In this document: positions 1 to 10,071 of the stretch, in pieces
Position numbering within the stretch: the stretch's first letter is position 1
How the letters are laid out: every line of letters starts with the position of its first letter
Source of the DNA: Natrialba sp. SSL1
GTDB lineage: Archaea > Halobacteriota > Halobacteria > Halobacteriales > Natrialbaceae
Direction: 5' to 3'
Assembly (NCBI RefSeq): GCF_001861355.1
Contig: NZ_MASN01000060.1
Span: forward strand, 310,001-374,000
Length of the DNA stretch: 64,000 nucleotides
Program-made: the position numbers and the translations under genes
Notes under the pieces: model-generated
What the model saw: only the letters and a program-made list of their open reading frames with translations
Told to the model about the DNA's origin: nothing
Database searches by the model: none

Positions 1-342
1 GATATGCCGCCGCGCTCTCTCGAGGGCATCGAACAGGGGCTCCCCAACTCCGTCTACGGCGTAATCGTCGTCCACGAACCAACCGGCGAAACGATTGGCA
101 TGGGTCGCATCGTCGGCGACGGCGGCACCGTCTACCAGATTTCGGATATGGTTGTCCACCCCGACCATCAGCGCCAGGGACTCGGCACGCAAATTATGAC
201 CCAACTCGAGTCCTACCTCGAGACGGAAGCGCCGCCGTCGGCGTACGTCAACCTCATGGCCGACATCGACGGCTTCTACGAGTCGTTCGGGTACGAGGAG
301 ACGCGGCCGGCGTCGAAGGGGATGTATCGGCGGACGGAGTGA
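1..342 (+). CDS. GNAT-family N-acetyltransferase, 5'-truncated by window edge
   Basis: This is the C-terminal part of a GNAT acetyltransferase, which moves an acetyl group from acetyl-CoA to an amine; the substrate is unknown. The frame is open to base 1, so the real start is probably outside the window and the first internal ATG at 4 is not trusted. A central segment (GMGRIVGDGG, then VVHPDHQRQGLGTQI) is the GNAT motif A acetyl-CoA pyrophosphate loop (Q/R-x-x-G-x-G). The tail GFYESFGYEE...SKGMYRR is typical of small GNAT enzymes. The next gene follows on the same strand after about 60 nt. Confidence 0.85.
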   Translation, partial: DMPPRSLEGIEQGLPNSVYGVIVVHEPTGETIGMGRIVGDGGTVYQISDMVVHPDHQRQGLGTQIMTQLESYLETEAPPSAYVNLMADIDGFYESFGYEETRPASKGMYRRTE

Positions 343-403
343 CACCAAATTCGGCGGGTCCGCCTTCGCAGCTTTTTCGACGGATGCCACCGTTCTAGTG
401 GGT

Positions 404-1147
404 ATGAGTGACTTCGATAAGGAGGCCGAGCGCGAGAAGCTTCGGGAGAAGTACGAGCGCGACAAGGAAGAGCGACAGGCCACTCAGCGCATGAGCGACC
501 TGCTGCTCAAGGGAGCGACGATGACGAACTCCCACTGTGGCACCTGCGGCGACCCGCTGTTTCAGGAGGGTGGTACGACGTTCTGTCCAAGCTGTCACGG
601 GAATCCGGATGCCGTGCAGGGGACCGGACTCGAGGCAGACGCGGCCGAAGCGGATGCAGCCGATGATGCTGCAACCGAAGAGGGTGCACCCGAGGCCGGG
701 GGCGGGACCGGGGCTGGAACCGAGACGGATGAACGAAACGCCGCCGCGGACTCGTCCGTGACGACTGACCGCGCCAACACTGACGCGACGACCGACCCCA
801 AAACGACCTCTCAGCGATCGAGTGAGACTGGTTCGAACCGCGAGGAGAGTGGCCAGTCACAGCCAGCGCCGCGGTCGCAGCCTCAGCCACAGTCCCAGCC
901 CCAGCCTCGGACCCAGTCCCACCCACAGTCACCACCCCGCCGCGAGGAACAGCCGACACCGTCCGGCAGTGTCGACACGAACGCCACCGACGACAGCGCC
1001 GGCGACCTCGCCGCTGCCCGCGACTCGCTGACGCGTGCACTCGAGAAGTTCGCCGCCGAGGCAGCCGCCACTGACGACCCGCGATATGCGAAGGAGTGTC
1101 TCGAGGCGGCCCGTGAAGCGAGCGAGGCGCTGGAGTCGCTTCGCTGA
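404..1147 (+). CDS. Sjogren's/scleroderma autoantigen 1-type zinc-ribbon protein
   Basis: A 247-aa protein. The N-terminus is a charged helix (DKEAEREKLREKYERDKEER), followed by a zinc ribbon with CGTCG and CPSCH pairs near residues 45-65, as in the archaeal/eukaryal Sjogren's autoantigen p27 family. The middle is low complexity, rich in Asp/Thr/Glu and then in Gln/Pro/Ser repeats. The last 50 residues form an Ala/Glu-rich helix. An in-frame GTG lies two codons upstream at 398, but ATG 404 gives the conserved N-terminus and has a T-rich CTTTTTCG about 29 nt before it. The molecular role of the family is unknown to me. Confidence 0.75.
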   Translation: MSDFDKEAEREKLREKYERDKEERQATQRMSDLLLKGATMTNSHCGTCGDPLFQEGGTTFCPSCHGNPDAVQGTGLEADAAEADAADDAATEEGAPEAGGGTGAGTETDERNAAADSSVTTDRANTDATTDPKTTSQRSSETGSNREESGQSQPAPRSQPQPQSQPQPRTQSHPQSPPRREEQPTPSGSVDTNATDDSAGDLAAARDSLTRALEKFAAEAAATDDPRYAKECLEAAREASEALESLR

Positions 1148-1249
1148 GTTCGTCCGTCGTCCCCTCGGTTCGCGGTTCGCGGCTCGTAGCTGTCGCGGCT
1201 CTGGCTGCCGCGACTCGTAACTCGCGACACCACCGTCGACAGACCGCGA

Positions 1250-3379
1250 TCAGGAGAACCGGAGGAACTGCCGATCGTCCGTTTGCTCTGTCACCGCCGG
1301 ATACAGTATCACGAAGTTCCCCTCGGTGAGCTGTGCGATTCGCGCCGGCAGTGTCTGTAGCTCCGGATGCCATCCCGTGTCCGTCCGGCGAGAGCTCAAA
1401 CAGACGATCAGGTCGCCCGCTTCTCCCGCGCTGCGAAGCGGTTCGGTCAGCTCATCCCAGCCCGCAACCGTGTCGAACTCGACTGGCTGTTCCGGTGCGA
1501 CGCCGTCCATCACCCGTTCGAACTGCGCCGACTCTTCGCCAACTACAACGCCGTGGATCGGCGCTCCCGTCTGCTCGGCGACGAGCGCCACCGTGTGCAA
1601 CGCTTCGGCGATGCCGTCGTTGCGAGCCACGTTCGGGGGGAGCACGAGCACGATCCGCTGAGTTGTGGTGAGTCGTTCGCGAATCCGCGCGACGAGCGCG
1701 AGCTGCGTCGTTCGCCGGAGCACCTGGTCGATCACGTGGCCGAACACCCGCTGTGTCCGCGCACGAGCGCCGTCCCAGCCGATTACCAGTGTCGTGATGC
1801 GATTGTCGACCGCCGAGCCGACGATGCCCGAGGCGATATTGTGGTTTACTCGAGTGTGCGTCTCGAGTGGTACCGCTGCAGCCGTGGTCTCGTCGGCTAG
1901 CGTCTCGAGTCGTGTCTCCGCGTCACCGACTGCAGCGGCGGTCTGCGTGACGGTCCCGGGGCGGACGACGGTGACCGCGTGAATCGGCTCGTCGGCTCGC
2001 TCGTCGCGGATCGTCATCGCGAGTTCGAGCAGCGAGTGGGGGTCTCTCGAGTCGTGTGCTACTGGGACGAGAATTCGCTGTGGGGCCGTCGCTGGATCGT
2101 ACGGTTCGCGCTCGCGCGCACGAGCGATTTCTGTGCCGAATCGTTGGACGAGCGCGGGGCTAAACAGGCTGACGACGAGAATCATCACCACGACGCCGTT
2201 GATCATGTGCTGGTCGAACCCGCCGACGCCGGCGTCGAATCCGATCTGGACGATCGCGAGCGCAGCTGCGGCCTGGCCGACGGAGAGGCCGAACATGCTG
2301 TAGACCTCGTTGCGGTCGTAGTCGTACAGCCGGCCGGTCACCCACGCGGCGAGGTACTTCGTGATGACGACCATGACGAGCAGTGAACCGGCGATGAGGA
2401 GTGTTTCAGCTCCGTCGAAGAAGACCCGTGCATCGACGAGCATCCCGACCGATAACAGGAAAAACGGGATGAACAGCGCGTTGCCGACGAACTCGATGCG
2501 GTTCATCAGCGGCCCGGTTTCGGGAATCAGGCGATTGAGCGCCAGCCCGGCGAGGAACGCGCCGATGATGTGCTCGACGCCGACGAGTTCGGCGAGGATC
2601 GCACAGCCGAAGAGGACGGCGAGGACGAACAGGTACTCGAAGTAGCTCTCCTCGCTGTGAATGCGAAAGAACCAGCGCCCGAGCCGCGGCACGACGAGCC
2701 AGACGCCGACGAAGAACACGGCGAGTCCGGCGGTCAACTGCACCCAGAACGCGGCGTCCAGATCACCGCCGACTGCAGCGATCACGACCGCGAGCACGAG
2801 CAGCGCCAGCGTATCGGTCAGGATTGTGCCGCCGATCGTCGCGGTAATGGCCTCGTTTTTCGCGATTCCGAGCTCGGTGACCACTGGATATGCGAGCAGC
2901 GTATGTGAGGAGAAGATCGCCGCGAACAGCGAGGCCGCAGCAACGGACAGGTCAAGCACTGCGACGCCAACCACGGTACCCACAGCCTGCGGAATTGCAA
3001 ATGAGAGCAGCCCGAAGACGATGCTTCGATCTCTGTACGCGACGAACTGCGTGAGGTTGATCTCGAGGCCAGCGATGAACAGCAGGTAGATCAGGCCGAC
3101 CTCACCGAGTACCTGAATCGTCTCGCCGCGCTCGAGGAGGTGCAGTCCGTTCGGGCCGATTACCGCGCCGACGAGGATGATGCCGACGATGCCTGGCAGC
3201 CGATACCGTTTGAGGACGAGCGGTGCGATCAGAAAAATCGCCACTGCGAGCCCGAAGATTGCAACGGGGTCGTCGAACGGGAGTGTCAACGCTACGGACC
3301 CCTCGAGTAACCTCGTCAGCGGTGACTCCACGACGAGCGGCGACGCTACCGACAAGCTGTCTGATCCGGCGAGTGACAC
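1250..3379 (-). CDS. CPA2-family cation:proton antiporter with C-terminal universal-stress modules
   Basis: A 709-aa membrane protein. Residues about 35-410 contain a dozen hydrophobic segments of the Na+/H+ exchanger (Kef/NapA-like) fold, including [13 protein letters not shown] and the [13 protein letters not shown] segment. Residues about 425-705 are soluble and contain two UspA-like regions ([20 protein letters not shown] and RIVLVLPP). It probably exchanges Na+ or K+ for protons across the cytoplasmic membrane, and the UspA-like tail may sense nucleotides or energy state; the ion is not decidable from sequence. The gene faces the zinc-ribbon gene tail to tail, about 100 nt apart. Confidence 0.85.
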   Translation of the reverse strand: MSLAGSDSLSVASPLVVESPLTRLLEGSVALTLPFDDPVAIFGLAVAIFLIAPLVLKRYRLPGIVGIILVGAVIGPNGLHLLERGETIQVLGEVGLIYLLFIAGLEINLTQFVAYRDRSIVFGLLSFAIPQAVGTVVGVAVLDLSVAAASLFAAIFSSHTLLAYPVVTELGIAKNEAITATIGGTILTDTLALLVLAVVIAAVGGDLDAAFWVQLTAGLAVFFVGVWLVVPRLGRWFFRIHSEESYFEYLFVLAVLFGCAILAELVGVEHIIGAFLAGLALNRLIPETGPLMNRIEFVGNALFIPFFLLSVGMLVDARVFFDGAETLLIAGSLLVMVVITKYLAAWVTGRLYDYDRNEVYSMFGLSVGQAAAALAIVQIGFDAGVGGFDQHMINGVVVMILVVSLFSPALVQRFGTEIARAREREPYDPATAPQRILVPVAHDSRDPHSLLELAMTIRDERADEPIHAVTVVRPGTVTQTAAAVGDAETRLETLADETTAAAVPLETHTRVNHNIASGIVGSAVDNRITTLVIGWDGARARTQRVFGHVIDQVLRRTTQLALVARIRERLTTTQRIVLVLPPNVARNDGIAEALHTVALVAEQTGAPIHGVVVGEESAQFERVMDGVAPEQPVEFDTVAGWDELTEPLRSAGEAGDLIVCLSSRRTDTGWHPELQTLPARIAQLTEGNFVILYPAVTEQTDDRQFLRFS

Positions 3380-3515
3380 TGGCTGGTGCTATCGTCTACG
3401 GCAATGACCGTAACCGGTTCGCGTGTATATGCCCGCCGACCGTTCGGCATGGCCGGTCATCTTCTCGTCCAAATCACTGGCATTCGCCTGAGACAGCCAC
3501 CGCTTTACACGCTCG

Positions 3516-6023
3516 CTAGCCAGGTCCAGTATAGTCGCTGCCGATGACCTCTCGCATTCGTTCAGCAGTCACCTGTCCGACGCCGTCGGCCGCCTGCAAC
3601 TCGTCTTCGGTCGCGATCATCACTGCTTCTACGGTGCCGAACTCCTCGAGTAGCGAGCGCGCCGTCACCGGCCCAATTTCGGCAATCGAGGAGACGACGT
3701 ACTCCTGTTGCTCGGCCAGCGTCTTCGACTGCTTCTCGCCGTGGACCGAGACCTCACGGTCTGAAAGCTCCTGTTCCCGGCCTGCGATCACCGCGAACAA
3801 CTCCATCGTCTCCGTTTCCCCTTCGGTTCGGAGCACGCTCGCGCCGAAGTCGACGGCCAGACTCGAGAGCGCCCCGCGAATCGCGTTCGGGTGGATGTCC
3901 CGCTGTTCGTACAGGCCGTCACCCTCGACGACGACGATGGGGCGGGCGTAGTGGCGGGCCATCGCGCCGACCTGCTCGAAGACGGAGCGGTCGCCGCCGA
4001 CCAGCGAGTCGACGAAGTCGGCGACGGACTTGCGCTCGACGACGACGCGATCCGAGAGCACGTAGTCGCCCACGTCGAGCGTCTCGAGTCGGATCTCGAT
4101 CTCTTCGCGTCGGGAAAGGTCGCGGGCGATATTGGCGTCCATCTCGCGCTGGTCGGCGACGATTTCGATTGCGTCGCCCTCGGCCGACGGTTCGTGCGTT
4201 TCCACGTTGTCGGGCTCGCTGTCCGAGTCGCCGTCCGCCGTTTCGTCGTCATCGCTATCCGCATCGAACTCCCGCAGCCCTGGCTGTGGCGAACCCCCTC
4301 CGCTTCCACTGGAAGAGTCGGAGACGGCGTCGGGGTTAGTGGTGTTTTCGTCTACTTTCACTTCGCTGTCTTTCTGGCCGCCGGCATCGGTGTCGGTGCT
4401 GGCGTTTGCCCCGTCGGTACTCGAGTCCTCGCCGAAATCGGCGAGCGACTGCTGGGACTCGTCGAGTTCCTCGGCGAGGTCGTCGGCCATTCCCTTTAGC
4501 TCGCGCAGTTCGGATTCCATCTCCTTCTCGCGGCGGCGGGAGATCCAGAAGTAGGCCTCGTCGCGGGTGTCTTCGGCCATGAGGACGACGACGCGACCCT
4601 CGGACTGGCGGCCGGTCCGGCCCTTGCGCTGAATGGACCGAATCGCCGTGGGGACCGGTTCGTAGAAGAGCACGAGGTCGACTTCGGGCACGTCGAGGCC
4701 CTCTTCGGCGACCGATGTCGAGACGAGCACCTCGAACTCGGCCGCGCGGAACTCGTCCAGAACCTCCTGTTGTTGCTTCTGGGTCATGCCGTCGGATCCC
4801 TCGCGGTCGCCTTGCCCGACGAAGCGCTTCGCGTCGAAGCTATCCGAGAGGAACGCCGTCAGCGCCTCCGCCGTGTCTCGGGACTCGGTGAAGACGATCA
4901 CGCGCTCGCCGCCCTCGAGTCCGAGCGTCTCCGCGAGGAGCATCCGCGTCTTGCGATACTTGGGGTGTAACTCGTCGAAGCTTTCGGCTTTCCGCATGGC
5001 CTCGCGAACGCGCGGGTCCGAAACCATTCGCTGGCTGGCCTTCGACGCTCCAGAGGAGCGGGCCTGGTTGCGCTGGCGGTCGAAGTACCGCCGCAGGGCC
5101 TCGACGCTCTGGGTTTCGACGAGCGTGACCGCCTGGCGGAGCTTCATCACCTCCGCGTGGACTGACATTCCCTTGAACCCCTCCGACTGATCGTTGTTGA
5201 TCAACTGCTGTAACTCGGCGCGCATCCGATTCAGGTCCTTCTGAGACTGGTCGGGCTGACTGGATTTCGCGACGCCCAGCTCTTTGAGTTTCTCGAGTCG
5301 GTCCGTGATCACCTCGTTCAGTGCGTCGCGGATCTCGAGGACCTCCTCGGGCAGGTCGATCCGCTCCCACTCGACCTCGGTGTCGTGGGTGAACTCGTCG
5401 ACATCGGCGTCCTCCTCGGTCATCACCTCGACTTCCTGCAGGCCGAGGTTCTCACAGACCTCGAGGATGGCTTCCTCGTCGCCGCCGGGCGAGGCCGACA
5501 TTCCCGTCACGAGCGGGTCCGTCGCGTCCGCGTGGTAGCGCTCGGCGATGTAGTTGTACGCGTAGTCGCCGGTCGCGCGGTGACACTCGTCGAACGTCAG
5601 GTGAGTCACGTCGGCGAGCGAGATGCGGCTCCCGACGAGGTCGTTTTCGATCACCTGCGGGGTGGCCATCACGATCGTCGCCTCCTCCCACAGTTCGGCG
5701 CGGTCGTCCGGGCTCACGTCGCCGGTGAAGACGACGATTTCCTCGTCGGGTATCTGGAGCGCCTCGCGGTAGAAATCGGCGTGTTGCTGGACGAGCGGCT
5801 TCGTGGGGGCGAGCATCAGCGACGTGCCGCCCACCTCGTCGAGTCGCCGCGCCGTCACGAGCAGGCTCACGGTCGTCTTGCCGAGGCCCGTCGGGAGACA
5901 GACGAGCGTGTGGCCGTTCGCGGCGGTCCCGGCGAGTTTCAGCTGGTAGAGGCGGCGCTCGAGAAAGTCGGACTCGAGTAGCGGGTGATCGATCGAGGGC
6001 GGCTCCTCGTCCTGGGCTGCCAT
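3516..6023 (-). CDS. hef: Hef helicase-nuclease (XPF/FANCM-like)
   Basis: An 835-aa fork-processing enzyme that unwinds and cleaves stalled or branched DNA. SF2 helicase core: Walker A PTGLGKTT at residues 44-51, DECH box at 145-148, and a C-terminal helicase lobe with the QRKGRTGR motif. A roughly 110-residue acidic Ser/Asp linker follows. The ERCC4 nuclease has the GDYVLSD...VERKSVADF signature (ERK-xxx-D) near residue 660, then tandem helix-hairpin-helix segments at the C-terminus. Both activities look intact. The frame stays open upstream to 6260, but ATG 6023 gives the conserved N-terminus and leaves a 118-nt divergent promoter region before the flavin reductase gene. Confidence 0.93.
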   Translation of the reverse strand: MAAQDEEPPSIDHPLLESDFLERRLYQLKLAGTAANGHTLVCLPTGLGKTTVSLLVTARRLDEVGGTSLMLAPTKPLVQQHADFYREALQIPDEEIVVFTGDVSPDDRAELWEEATIVMATPQVIENDLVGSRISLADVTHLTFDECHRATGDYAYNYIAERYHADATDPLVTGMSASPGGDEEAILEVCENLGLQEVEVMTEEDADVDEFTHDTEVEWERIDLPEEVLEIRDALNEVITDRLEKLKELGVAKSSQPDQSQKDLNRMRAELQQLINNDQSEGFKGMSVHAEVMKLRQAVTLVETQSVEALRRYFDRQRNQARSSGASKASQRMVSDPRVREAMRKAESFDELHPKYRKTRMLLAETLGLEGGERVIVFTESRDTAEALTAFLSDSFDAKRFVGQGDREGSDGMTQKQQQEVLDEFRAAEFEVLVSTSVAEEGLDVPEVDLVLFYEPVPTAIRSIQRKGRTGRQSEGRVVVLMAEDTRDEAYFWISRRREKEMESELRELKGMADDLAEELDESQQSLADFGEDSSTDGANASTDTDAGGQKDSEVKVDENTTNPDAVSDSSSGSGGGSPQPGLREFDADSDDDETADGDSDSEPDNVETHEPSAEGDAIEIVADQREMDANIARDLSRREEIEIRLETLDVGDYVLSDRVVVERKSVADFVDSLVGGDRSVFEQVGAMARHYARPIVVVEGDGLYEQRDIHPNAIRGALSSLAVDFGASVLRTEGETETMELFAVIAGREQELSDREVSVHGEKQSKTLAEQQEYVVSSIAEIGPVTARSLLEEFGTVEAVMIATEDELQAADGVGQVTAERMREVIGSDYTGPG

Positions 6024-6141
6024 TGGCGGCGGCTTCGACGCGGGTCCGGTTAAGGATTGAGAAAGCATGGTGAAAGTGAACTGTGCTGGTCGCGTTGCCC
6101 CAGTGCGAACAGCTACCACGACCGGGACGAATGGACCGGAC

Positions 6142-6735
6142 ATGCCGGAACACGACATCGAGTCGCTGACGTCCCGCGAGCGCGCCCGAATCATCAAATC
6201 TGCCGTCGTACCGCGGCCTATCGCCTGGATCAGCACGACGAGTGTCGATGGCGTCGACAATCTCGCACCGTTCAGCAGCTACAACTACATCTCCTCCGCG
6301 GAGCCTGTCGTCCTCTTCAACACGCCCGATGCGGAGGGCGACGACCAGAAGGACACGCCACGAAACGCACTCGAGACGGAGGCGTTCGCGGTCAACGTTG
6401 TTCCCGAGGCGCTGGCCGAGCAGATGGACACGACCTCCGCCAACCTCGAGGCCGACGAGAGCGAGTTCGAGTTCGCCGGCGTCGAGCGGGCCGACTGCGA
6501 GCGCATCGATGCGCCGCGAGTCGCAGACGCGACGGTCACGATGGAGTGTACGCTGTACGACTCGCTGCGCGTCCGCGACCGACTCGTGATTCTGGGTGAC
6601 GTGGAGTACGTCCACGTCGACGAGTCGGTGCTGACTGATGGCAAAATCGACGCCGCGAAGATCGATACGGTGGCTCGCCTCGGCGGGCCCTACTACACTG
6701 ACAGCGAGCCGATCGAACTCGAGCGCCAGTTCTGA
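6142..6735 (+). CDS. flavin reductase-like FMN-binding protein
   Basis: A 197-aa protein of the flavin reductase-like (DIM6/NTAB) family. The N-terminal VVPRPIAWISTTSVDGVDNLAPFSSYN and the later NAL...AFAVNVV segments are the FMN-binding split-barrel signature. Family members bind FMN and reduce flavin with NAD(P)H or serve as partners of oxygenases; the actual partner here is unknown. ATG 6142 begins a good family N-terminus, whereas an upstream in-frame ATG at 6067 would add a basic, unconserved stretch. It is divergent from hef and convergent with the MFS gene (27 nt apart). Confidence 0.85.
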   Translation: MPEHDIESLTSRERARIIKSAVVPRPIAWISTTSVDGVDNLAPFSSYNYISSAEPVVLFNTPDAEGDDQKDTPRNALETEAFAVNVVPEALAEQMDTTSANLEADESEFEFAGVERADCERIDAPRVADATVTMECTLYDSLRVRDRLVILGDVEYVHVDESVLTDGKIDAAKIDTVARLGGPYYTDSEPIELERQF

Positions 6736-6762
6736 TTTCACCGCTCCTTTTGATTTGACGCG

Positions 6763-7974
6763 CTACCCCTCCGGCAACCAGTAGACGAGCACCATCGCAC
6801 CGACCGCGAGGACGGCCAGCAGGATGTACCCCTCGTTGAAGAAGCCGCGGTCGGCGAGCGCGCCGAACAAAACCGGACTCGCCGCGCCGATGGTCATGTA
6901 GAACGTCCGCAGGAAGCCGAGCCCCGTTCCCTTCATATCCGCCGGAAACGCCGCCGTCATGTACGTCAGCGTCATCGTCCCGTAGCCGAGGATACTGCTG
7001 AGGAGGATGGTGCCACCCACGATGGGCCAGAATCCCTCCAGAAACGGCAGCGCGGCGAGTGCGAACGCGATGACGCCGAGCACGGCCGGCAGCGAGCGGC
7101 GGATGCCAAATCGGTCGTACAGATTCCCCGTCACCGGCTGGACGACGATGCCAAGGGCGAAGAAGGCGCTGAACAGTCCCGTCGCGACCGCCGGCGAGAA
7201 ATCCTTGATCTCGATCAGATACGTCGGGTAGAAGCCCGTAAACGCCTGCCAGATGCAGTAGGTGAGGATCTGGATCGCCGTGACGACGATAATCGCTCGC
7301 CGGCGCAACTGGACGGCGACGTAGCGGGCCGTCTCGAGTGACATGCTGTCGACCGCGCTCGACTCGCCGGAGGTTCGATTCGGGACGACGAGCCAGAGGA
7401 ACACGGCAGCGAGCCCGAAGACGGGGACGGCGAGGCCGAAGCCGAACTGCCAGGCGACCGTCGCCGCAATCGCGCCGGCAACGAGTGGGAGAACGGCATT
7501 GCCGACCTCGCCCGCGGCCATCGTGACGCCGATTGCGGTGCCGTCGTTGTCGGGGAAGACATCGGAGAGGATGGTGAACCGGGCAACGCCGTAGAGCGCC
7601 GTTCCGAAGCCGAAACAGGCTGTCGCGACGAAGACGACCGGTGCTGAACTGGCGACGGCCACGAGTCCGAGCGTCGCTGCTGAGATGACCGTACTGGCGA
7701 CGAGGACGTTCCCCTCGCCAAGCCGATCCGCGAGGATGCCACCCGGAAGCTGTCCGAGCGCGTACGCGAGCCAGAGCACAGTCAGCAGGAAGCCGGCCGT
7801 GGTTAGATCGAGGCCGTAGGCGTCCTGGAGGTACGGCAGTAAGACGGGATAGGCGAGGCGAACACCGATCGAGAGGAACCAGCCAGCCGCGACGGCGGCG
7901 AGGATTTTGCCACGCCTGCCGGTCAGAAACGTTCTCGCACTCGATAACGATTCGGACCGAAACAGGTGTGCCAC
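6763..7974 (-). CDS. MFS transporter
   Basis: About 403 aa with roughly twelve hydrophobic segments and the MFS signature between TM2 and TM3 (GGILADRLGEGNVL). A charged cytoplasmic loop (VPNRTSGESSAVDS) separates the two halves. The likely start is GTG 7974, because the open frame beyond it (to 8211) encodes a basic, non-membrane sequence and runs over the neighbouring small gene. The substrate is unknown. A second MFS carrier at 50873 has a similar TM2-TM3 region, so the two are probably paralogues of a haloarchaeal group. Confidence 0.85.
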   Translation of the reverse strand: MAHLFRSESLSSARTFLTGRRGKILAAVAAGWFLSIGVRLAYPVLLPYLQDAYGLDLTTAGFLLTVLWLAYALGQLPGGILADRLGEGNVLVASTVISAATLGLVAVASSAPVVFVATACFGFGTALYGVARFTILSDVFPDNDGTAIGVTMAAGEVGNAVLPLVAGAIAATVAWQFGFGLAVPVFGLAAVFLWLVVPNRTSGESSAVDSMSLETARYVAVQLRRRAIIVVTAIQILTYCIWQAFTGFYPTYLIEIKDFSPAVATGLFSAFFALGIVVQPVTGNLYDRFGIRRSLPAVLGVIAFALAALPFLEGFWPIVGGTILLSSILGYGTMTLTYMTAAFPADMKGTGLGFLRTFYMTIGAASPVLFGALADRGFFNEGYILLAVLAVGAMVLVYWLPEG

Positions 7975-8156
7975 AGTCTGGCTCAGCCGTTGGCTTTCGT
8001 TGCCTATGATAGCATCTTTCCGGTACGATGTTGCCGATATCGATACTCGAACTCGCTGGAGCTCCACTCGATGCAGTTCTACTACCAGCCCACTTCTTCG
8101 GTACTGCACGCCACCGACCAATGCTTTTGTTGCTCCCTCTCGTATGTCGTGATACC

Positions 8157-8291
8157 ATGTGCCACTGCTTCGACGCAGTCGACGACCTGTCCGAGACGGA
8201 ACGCGAGACAATCCGCGCCGAACATAGTATCGACGAGCTCCGTGCGGAGTACTCCGCCGACGAACTCGAGAAGCTCGGCGTCAGTGCCTGA
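8157..8291 (+). CDS. small conserved haloarchaeal protein, 44 aa
   Basis: The 44-aa product begins MCHCFDAV and continues with short Glu/Asp-rich helical repeats (LSETERETIRAEHS, LRAEYSADELEKLGV). I recognise it as a Haloarchaea-only small protein without known function; the N-terminal CHC could bind a metal. The start at 8157 is chosen because a TATA-like GCTTTTGT lies about 29 nt upstream. It sits between two minus-strand genes and is probably monocistronic. Confidence 0.65.
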   Translation: MCHCFDAVDDLSETERETIRAEHSIDELRAEYSADELEKLGVSA

Positions 8292-8341
8292 ATCGATTCG
8301 CGACTGCACCGGCAATCGCTCGCCACTGATTCTGTCGCGGC

Positions 8342-9868
8342 TCAGCTATGCTCCTCAGCGATTGCTGTTACGAGTTCGTCAACCCGTGGTGACGCACCGT
8401 TGGCCCGCTCGCCCGTTAGATTCGCCGCGAGCACCGCGAAACTCGTCGCCGGTTCGCCGTCGTCCTCGATAACGCCCGCGAGACACGTGACGCCGCGAAG
8501 CGAGCCGGTTTTGGCTCGAATCGTCGCGTCGACGTCCCCGAGTCGGTTTCGAAGCGTGCCGTCCTCGCCGGCGACCGCCATCGTCCCGCGGAACTCCTCG
8601 CCCCAGTCGGCGTCGAGTCCCCACTCGATCATCGAGACCACGTCGCGCGCCGAGGCCAGGTCGTGTCTGGACAGTCCGGAGCCGTCGCGGATCTGCGGTG
8701 TCTCTGCGCCGGCTGCCACGAGTGTCTCGTCGAGATACGCCTCCCAGACAGACCAGGAGCCGTTTCCAGTTCCCTCGCGTTCGTAGGCAACTGTCCTGGC
8801 GATGTTCTCCGCAACCATGTTGTACGACCAGTGGTTGAGCCCCTCCGCGATATCTGACAGCGGTGCCGACTCGTGAGTTGCCACCTCCTCCGTGAGTTCG
8901 AGTGGCTCGTCGATGATCTCGATTTCGGGCTCCGGACCGCCGCCACCCGGCGTGATCTCGACACCCTCGTCCGCAAGCGCCCGCGCGAAGACGCTCGCAG
9001 CGTGCTCGTTCGGCGTGGCAACCGGAACCGACGCCGTCGCCTCGTCGTCCGGCACCATCCGCCCGTTCACCTCGGCGGTATTCGTCCAGTGGTTAGGCGT
9101 CGTTATCGTCACGAACCGGTCGCTGTCGACGCACTCGAGTTCGATCTCGACATCAACGAGCCCCGAATCGGGTTCGACCGTGTGCTCGAACTCGCAGTCG
9201 TCGCCCTGTCGAGAGACCGTTACCTCGGCCTCGTTGTGGTTGACGACGAACGCCGAACTCTTCGAGCCGTACGTGTTTACCGCGTCGCCGAGCGTCCACC
9301 CCGGCGGATACTCGCCGTCGTCGAACGCGGAGACGTCGACGATAAGCCGATCAGTGACGCGCTCGATGCCGGCGTCGGCGACGGCCGCCGCGAGTTCTTC
9401 GAGATCCGACGCCGTGAGATCCGGATCGCCGCTGGCGACGACGCCGAGCGATTCGACGACGCGCTGATTTCGGCGGTCGCCAACGACGCCGACGGTCGTC
9501 TCGTACCGATAGTCGGGGCCGAGTTCGTCGAACGCGGCCGCAGTGGTCAACAGCTTCGTCGTCGATGCTGGCTGGACGGGCCGTTCTGATCCGCTGTCGA
9601 CGATTACGTCGCCAGTCTCGAGATCACGCGCGAAGGCGCTAATTGCTGCTTGGTCGAGGTGGTCGAACACGTCGCCGGCGTCGACCGGTGGCCCCTGGTG
9701 GGCTTGCTGGTCCTGCTCGTCTTGCTGTTCTTGCTCACTCTCCTGTGTCTGTTCTTCCTCCGTCTCATCCGCGGCGCTGGCCTGACTCCCCGCCACCAGC
9801 CCCGTAACCGCTGTGAGTCCCGTTGCCTGTACGAATCGCCGTCTATCGAGCGTGAACGCGCTGAACAT
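8342..9868 (-). CDS. dacB: Tat-exported D-Ala-D-Ala carboxypeptidase/endopeptidase homologue (peptidase S13)
   Basis: A 508-aa penicillin-binding-protein-4 homologue. A twin-arginine signal (DRRRFVQATG, then a hydrophobic stretch to about residue 32) is followed by a Glu/Gln-rich spacer (33-60) suited to the outside of a halophile. All three active-site motifs are present: S102-x-x-K105 (PASTTKLL), SYN in NHWSYNMVAEN, and KTG in RAKTGSLRG. In bacteria S13 enzymes trim peptidoglycan, which haloarchaea lack, so the natural substrate is unknown; a surface peptide or amide is possible. The catalytic residues suggest it is active. Confidence 0.85.
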   Translation of the reverse strand: MFSAFTLDRRRFVQATGLTAVTGLVAGSQASAADETEEEQTQESEQEQQDEQDQQAHQGPPVDAGDVFDHLDQAAISAFARDLETGDVIVDSGSERPVQPASTTKLLTTAAAFDELGPDYRYETTVGVVGDRRNQRVVESLGVVASGDPDLTASDLEELAAAVADAGIERVTDRLIVDVSAFDDGEYPPGWTLGDAVNTYGSKSSAFVVNHNEAEVTVSRQGDDCEFEHTVEPDSGLVDVEIELECVDSDRFVTITTPNHWTNTAEVNGRMVPDDEATASVPVATPNEHAASVFARALADEGVEITPGGGGPEPEIEIIDEPLELTEEVATHESAPLSDIAEGLNHWSYNMVAENIARTVAYEREGTGNGSWSVWEAYLDETLVAAGAETPQIRDGSGLSRHDLASARDVVSMIEWGLDADWGEEFRGTMAVAGEDGTLRNRLGDVDATIRAKTGSLRGVTCLAGVIEDDGEPATSFAVLAANLTGERANGASPRVDELVTAIAEEHS

Positions 9869-10071
9869 AGCCCGGCCTCGAATGGGCGATGCTAATTACT
9901 AACCACCATCCCTAGCATGCTAGTTGGTAACGAATACAGTCACGAAACGTAACTGCTCGTCCTCGAAACACGCGTAGAGCAGAACAACGAAACACCAACT
10001 AGCTCAGACCGAATCAACCCGCTTCAAATCGGAACGGCCCCAATTCAGACCGAGCTGAATCCGAACCCGAT

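Noticed and set aside
5452-6741. 429-codon minus-strand frame overlapping hef and the flavin reductase gene
   Set aside because: Arg-rich composition and overlap with two well-supported genes mark it as a shadow frame.
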